Below are positions 60,280 through 64,000 of a stretch of 64,000 nt of DNA, piece by piece; the stretch's first letter is position 1, and every line of letters begins with the position of its first letter. The notes under the pieces are model-generated. The model worked only from the letters and a program-made list of their open reading frames with translations, did not search any database and was not told where the DNA came from. Both the position numbers and the translations under genes were made by a program. This stretch comes from Methylopila turkensis. GTDB lineage: Bacteria; Pseudomonadota; Alphaproteobacteria; Rhizobiales; Methylopilaceae. The stretch covers positions 62,001 through 126,000 of the forward strand of contig NZ_BSFL01000003.1 in assembly GCF_027922325.1 (NCBI RefSeq), written 5' to 3'.

Positions 60280-60337
60280 CGCGTCGCGTCTCCTGTAGAG
60301 CGGATGCGCCGACCACTCCCCGTTGGAACGCCGCCAG

Positions 60338-60356
60338 CGTTGCGCCGCGCGCAACG
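60338..60356. promoter_or_regulatory. Inverted repeat between divergent asnB and chorismate mutase
   Basis: Perfect 8-base arms CGTTGCGC/GCGCAACG around CGC, in the 123-base divergent region. Possible operator or shared promoter element. Confidence 0.4.
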
Positions 60357-60402
60357 TCGTGTATGCCTGCCGCCGAACCAAGCCGATTTCTGCAGTTCCG
60401 AC

Positions 60403-60729
60403 ATGACATCATCGTCAACCGCACGTCCGACCTACGCCTCCATGGACGAGGTCCGCGCGGCGATCGACGCGCTGGATGCGGAGCTGATGCCGCTGATGGC
60501 CGCGCGCGCGCACTGCATCGCCGAGGCTGCGCGCATCAAGAACGACCCGGAGGTCGCGCTGGTGCCGTGGCGGGTGGAGGAGGTCGCCCGGAACGCGCGC
60601 GCGCTCGGGGAGCGGCACGGGCTCGACCCGGACCTCGCCGAAAAGCTGTGGCGCGCGATGATGGCCGAGTTCATCGCGCACGAACGCACGCTGATGGAGC
60701 AGGCGGTCGCCGGAGGCGCAGCGACATGA
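60403..60729 (+). CDS. Chorismate mutase, AroQ/PchB type
   Basis: 108 residues, all-helical AroQ length. Key blocks: MDEVRAAIDALDAELMPLMAARA, RIKNDPEVALVPWRVEEVARNARALGERHGLDP and WRAMMAEFIAHE. Converts chorismate to prephenate for phenylalanine/tyrosine, or (PchB-like) isochorismate to salicylate; the sequence cannot distinguish. It ends with ATGA overlap into the kinase gene, so the two are co-translated, an unusual pairing. Confidence 0.85.
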   Translation: MTSSSTARPTYASMDEVRAAIDALDAELMPLMAARAHCIAEAARIKNDPEVALVPWRVEEVARNARALGERHGLDPDLAEKLWRAMMAEFIAHERTLMEQAVAGGAAT

Positions 60730-61769
60730 CGACCGATCGGCCGGGTTCGCCCGAGGATGTGGACAGGCTGCTCGCGACGCCCGCTCTCGCAGACGCGCTC
60801 GAGTCCGATCAATTCAAACAGTTTCTGGACCATGTCCCGGTCGCGATCCTCGTCGGCGAGGTCGGGGAGAAGGGCGAGCGCGTCGTCTACGTCAATCTTG
60901 AGGCCCTGGAGCGGCTGGGCGTCGGCGAGGACGAAGTCGTCCAGAAGCCCTGGGAGGCGCTGAACGCCCGATGGTGGAGCCAGGAGGGGCCCGCCTTCTC
61001 CGAAGCCGTGCGCGAAGAGCGCAAGTTCACAGGCTCCTTCGTCGAAGGCGTGGTCATGGAGCTCTACGCCGCGCTGATCGAGGACGACGCAGGCCGGCCG
61101 AAGTTTCGCATCGTCGCGCTGGTGGAGCTGTCTGGCGGCGACGTCGAGGCGAAGCTGCGCGAGAAGGACATGCTCCTCCGCGAGATCCAGCACCGCGTGA
61201 AGAACAATCTCCAGATGATCACGGCCTTGATCCGGATGGAGACACGCAAGGCGGGCGGGCGCGAGACAGACGCGCGCTTCGATCGGCTGGCCGGCCGCGT
61301 GGAGACCCTTGGGCTTCTGTATCAGCAGCTCGCCGAGGGTGAGGACCAGGTCGATCTCGGCTCCTATCTCAGCCAGATCGCGAGTTCGGCGATGAAGTCC
61401 CAGGCGGTCGAGGGCGTCCGGCTCAATCATCAGGTCGACGTCATTCCCGCCTCGATCAACATCGCGATGCCGCTCGGCCTGCTCGTGAATGAGCTCGTCA
61501 CCAACGCCCTGAAATACGCCTTCGCCGGCCGCGACGAGGGCCAGGTGACGCTGCGCTGCGTGCGTGAGAGCGACGGGGACTGCGTCGTCTCCGTGGTCGA
61601 CGACGGCGTGGGGATGGGCGACGCGGTGTGGCCGAAGCCCGGCAAGCTCGGCTACCTCATCGCCCGTTCGATCAAGGACAACGTCAAGGCCAGGATCCAT
61701 GCGTCGTCCGAGCCGGGGAAGGGAGTCGCCACGACGGTGCGCTTCCGGCTGCCCGACGGCCGACGTTGA
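60726..61769 (+). CDS. PAS-HisKA_2 family sensor histidine kinase
   Basis: 347 residues. A PAS-like domain (about 30-135) is followed by a HisKA_2 domain with the phosphoacceptor His156 in [15 protein letters not shown], then HATPase motifs [15 protein letters not shown] (N box) and DDGVGMGD, and a C-terminal GxG block. This class includes kinases that feed the PhyR-NepR-EcfG general stress pathway. No membrane segment is seen, so it is cytoplasmic. No response regulator is adjacent. The gene begins within the stop of the chorismate mutase gene. Confidence 0.9.
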   Translation: MTTDRPGSPEDVDRLLATPALADALESDQFKQFLDHVPVAILVGEVGEKGERVVYVNLEALERLGVGEDEVVQKPWEALNARWWSQEGPAFSEAVREERKFTGSFVEGVVMELYAALIEDDAGRPKFRIVALVELSGGDVEAKLREKDMLLREIQHRVKNNLQMITALIRMETRKAGGRETDARFDRLAGRVETLGLLYQQLAEGEDQVDLGSYLSQIASSAMKSQAVEGVRLNHQVDVIPASINIAMPLGLLVNELVTNALKYAFAGRDEGQVTLRCVRESDGDCVVSVVDDGVGMGDAVWPKPGKLGYLIARSIKDNVKARIHASSEPGKGVATTVRFRLPDGRR

Positions 61770-61846
61770 GTCGTTGTCTTCCCCGGCGACTAGGCGCTAG
61801 GAAGACCGCTGAAAAACTCCAACTGCGCCGGAAGGCGATCCTGCCG

Positions 61847-63325
61847 ATGAACGCTCCCTCCCGCACGCCCGCGAGCTCGAAACTCATCACCGGCGCGACC
61901 GGCGACTGGGAGGTCATCGTCGGCCTCGAGATTCACGCGCAGGTGACGTCCGAGGCGAAGCTGTTCTCGGGCGCCTCGACCGGCTTCGGCGCGCCGCCCA
62001 ACAGCCATGTCAGCCTGGTCGACGCCGCCATGCCGGGCATGCTGCCGACGCTCAACCGCGAATGCGTGCGGCAGGCGATCCGCTCGGGCCTCGCGATCGA
62101 GGCCGAGATCAACCTGACCTCGACCTTCGACCGCAAGAACTACTTCTACCCGGACCTGCCGCAGGGCTACCAGATCTCGCAGTACAAGAGCCCGATCGTG
62201 GGCGAGGGCGTGGTCAAGGTCGACATGGGCGACGGCGAGACGATCGCGGTCGGCGTCGAGCGCATCCATCTCGAGCAGGACGCCGGCAAGTCGATCCACG
62301 ACCTCGATCCGCGCTCGTCCTTTGTCGACCTCAACCGCTCGGGCGTCGCGCTGATGGAGATCGTGTCGAAGCCCGATCTGCGCTCGTCGGAGGAGGCGAA
62401 GGCCTACGTCACCAAGCTGCGCACCATCCTGCGCTACATCGGCGCCTGCGACGGCGACATGGACAAGGGCAACCTGCGCGCCGACGTGAACGTCTCCGTC
62501 CGCAAGCCCGGCCAGCCCTTCGGCACGCGCTGCGAGATCAAGAACGTCAACTCGATCCGCTTCATCGGACAGGCGATCGAGATCGAGGCCCGCCGGCAGA
62601 TCGAGATCCTCGAGGACGGCGGCGTCATCGATCAGGAGACGCGACTCTTCGACCCGAACAAGGGCGAGACGCGGTCGATGCGCTCGAAGGAAGAGGCGCA
62701 CGACTATCGGTACTTCCCCGATCCGGACCTGCTGCCGCTCACCGTGGAGCAGGCGGAGGTCGACGAGTTGAGGGCCGCGCTTCCCGAACTGCCGGACGCC
62801 AAGAAGGCGCGCTTCATCGCCGACTACGGCGTGACGCCCTACGACGCCATGGTGCTGACGCTGGAGCGCGAGTCGGCCGACTTCTTCGAGGCGGTGGCGA
62901 AGGCCGGCGATCCCAAGCTCGCGGCGAACTGGACGATCAACGAGCTGTTTGGCCGCCTCAACAAGGAGGGCCTCGCGATCGAGGCGAGCCCGGTGTCCGC
63001 CGACCAGCTCGGCGGCCTGATAGGCCTGATCTCCGAGAACGTGATCTCGGGGAAGATCGCCAAGGACCTGTTCGAGATCCTCTGGACCGAGGGCGGCGAT
63101 CCGCGCGAGCTGGTGGAGAGCCGCGGCCTGCGCCAAGTCACCGACACGGGCGCGATCGAGAAGGTCTGCGACGAGGTGATCGCGGCCAACCCCGACAAGG
63201 TCGAGCAGGCCAAGGCCAAGCCGACGCTGATCGGCTGGTTCGTCGGTCAGGTCATGAAGGCCTCCGGCGGCAAGGCCAATCCGCAGGCGGTGAACGAGAT
63301 CCTCAAGCGCAAGCTCGGCATCTGA
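61847..63325 (+). CDS. gatB: Aspartyl/glutamyl-tRNA amidotransferase subunit B
   Basis: 492 residues. Family blocks: [80 protein letters not shown], and [10 protein letters not shown], then the C-terminal YqeY-like tRNA-binding region. It completes GatCAB with gatC and gatA 5 kb upstream. Confidence 0.96.
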   Translation: MNAPSRTPASSKLITGATGDWEVIVGLEIHAQVTSEAKLFSGASTGFGAPPNSHVSLVDAAMPGMLPTLNRECVRQAIRSGLAIEAEINLTSTFDRKNYFYPDLPQGYQISQYKSPIVGEGVVKVDMGDGETIAVGVERIHLEQDAGKSIHDLDPRSSFVDLNRSGVALMEIVSKPDLRSSEEAKAYVTKLRTILRYIGACDGDMDKGNLRADVNVSVRKPGQPFGTRCEIKNVNSIRFIGQAIEIEARRQIEILEDGGVIDQETRLFDPNKGETRSMRSKEEAHDYRYFPDPDLLPLTVEQAEVDELRAALPELPDAKKARFIADYGVTPYDAMVLTLERESADFFEAVAKAGDPKLAANWTINELFGRLNKEGLAIEASPVSADQLGGLIGLISENVISGKIAKDLFEILWTEGGDPRELVESRGLRQVTDTGAIEKVCDEVIAANPDKVEQAKAKPTLIGWFVGQVMKASGGKANPQAVNEILKRKLGI

Positions 63326-63338
63326 CGGCCACGCTGAT

Positions 63339-64000
63339 GCCGCGCGGCCTCGATCATCTGGTCCACCTCGTCCGCGACCTCGACGCCGCGGCCGCGGCGT
63401 GGGAGGCGCTCGGCTTCCGCGTCGGTCCCGAGAACCGCCATCCGTTCGGCACCAAGAACCGCATCGTCCAGCTTCCCGGCTTCTTCGTGGAGCTGCTGGC
63501 GGTCGCGGACCCCGCGCTCGTCCCCAGCCACGGCCCGCGGGTCTTCTCCTTCGCGGCGTTCCATCGCGACCGGCTGGCGCGGGCGGGCGAGGGGGCCTCG
63601 GGGCTGGCGCTGGAGAGCGTCGACGCCAAGGCCGACGCCGCGCTCTACACCCGGAAGGGCGTCGGCGATTTCGCGCCGTTCTTCTTCGAGCGGCGCGGCT
63701 TCCGCCCGGACGGCTCTCCGGTCGAGGTGGCGTTCGAGCTCGCCTTCGCCGTCGAGCCGGCGTCGCCGGACATCTCGTTCTTCGCATGCGAGCAGAAGCG
63801 GCCGGAAAACTTTTGGAGCGAGGCCGCGCAGGCGCATCCGAACGGCGCGCGCGCGGTCGCGGGCGTCGTGCTGACGGCGGAGAACCCGTCCGACCACCAC
63901 GTCTTCCTGCGCGCCTTCACCGGCGTCGACGCCTTTCGCGCCACTTCGTCGGGGCTCGCCTTCGACACCCCGCGCGGGGAGATCGAGGTCATGACCGACG
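63339..64000 (+). CDS. Glyoxalase-like (VOC-fold) domain protein, 3' end cut
   Basis: At least 220 residues, continuing past the window. The start MPRGLDHLVHLVRDLDAAAAAWEALGFRVGPENRHPFGTKNRI fits the glyoxalase-like PF13468 family (often DUF-type VOC proteins), with a His at the metal site of the first betaalphabeta repeat. Substrate unknown. 13 bases after gatB. Confidence 0.82.

Overview
The window is about 64 kb of high-GC chromosomal DNA from an alphaproteobacterium, most probably Hyphomicrobiales (Rhizobiales). Evidence: an Entner-Doudoroff cluster, an IalB-family invasion-associated protein, DUF1236 and Sel1-repeat proteins, GGAAC-N16/17-CGTT type EcfG promoters, a HisKA_2 kinase, and a GatCAB set. 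Coding density is high and there is no prophage, insertion sequence, rRNA or CRISPR array. The genus is not settled from sequence alone; a Methylopila/Hansschlegelia-like methylotroph would fit but is a guess.

Layout. 1-8.7 kb: truncated amidase, a DUF883-like stress membrane protein, a MoxR ATPase, IalB-like protein, SfsA, a CinA-like protein, Gpt, small proteins, tRNA-Leu(TAA) and two tandem secreted esterases. 8.7-18.8 kb: a RhlE-like DEAD-box helicase, a ParDE toxin-antitoxin pair with a visible operator, then pgi, edd, pgl, zwf (Entner-Doudoroff glucose catabolism), an enoyl-CoA hydratase and WrbA. 18.8-31.2 kb: a 1142-residue MmeI-like type IIG restriction-methylation enzyme preceded by a perfect inverted repeat, a DUF1236 protein, CoaD, two cyclophilins, queA-tgt for queuosine, a type I secretion ABC transporter/HlyD pair followed by a tiny proline-rich gene, tRNA-Lys(TTT) and a TusA-like protein.

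31.4-44.3 kb is the most distinctive region: an almost self-contained selenocysteine/formate dehydrogenase island. It holds a membrane-bound formate dehydrogenase with an in-frame UGA (Sec200) in the alpha subunit, its beta and gamma subunits, the chaperone FdhE, SelA, a Sel1-repeat protein, SelB, tRNA-Sec, two proteins of unknown function, and a MoeA-type molybdenum insertase. SelD, FdhD and the early molybdopterin genes must lie elsewhere. From selA to selB and from the second unknown gene to moeA the reading frames overlap by a few bases, which suggests translational coupling and makes the three unassigned genes candidates for Sec or formate dehydrogenase accessory functions.

44.3-64 kb: the osmoregulated periplasmic glucan genes mdoG-mdoH, a SPOR-like protein, glmU and glmS (UDP-GlcNAc synthesis) flanking a short chlorite-dismutase-family heme protein, a GGDEF-EAL protein, DUF454 and DUF502 membrane proteins, gatC-gatA, then asnB, chorismate mutase, a HisKA_2 histidine kinase, gatB and a truncated glyoxalase-like gene. 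Points most worth a second look: the Sec/FDH island with its three unknown genes, a Tgt whose zinc-site residues are largely gone, the Cld-family protein, and several EcfG-type promoters that tie small envelope proteins to the general stress response.
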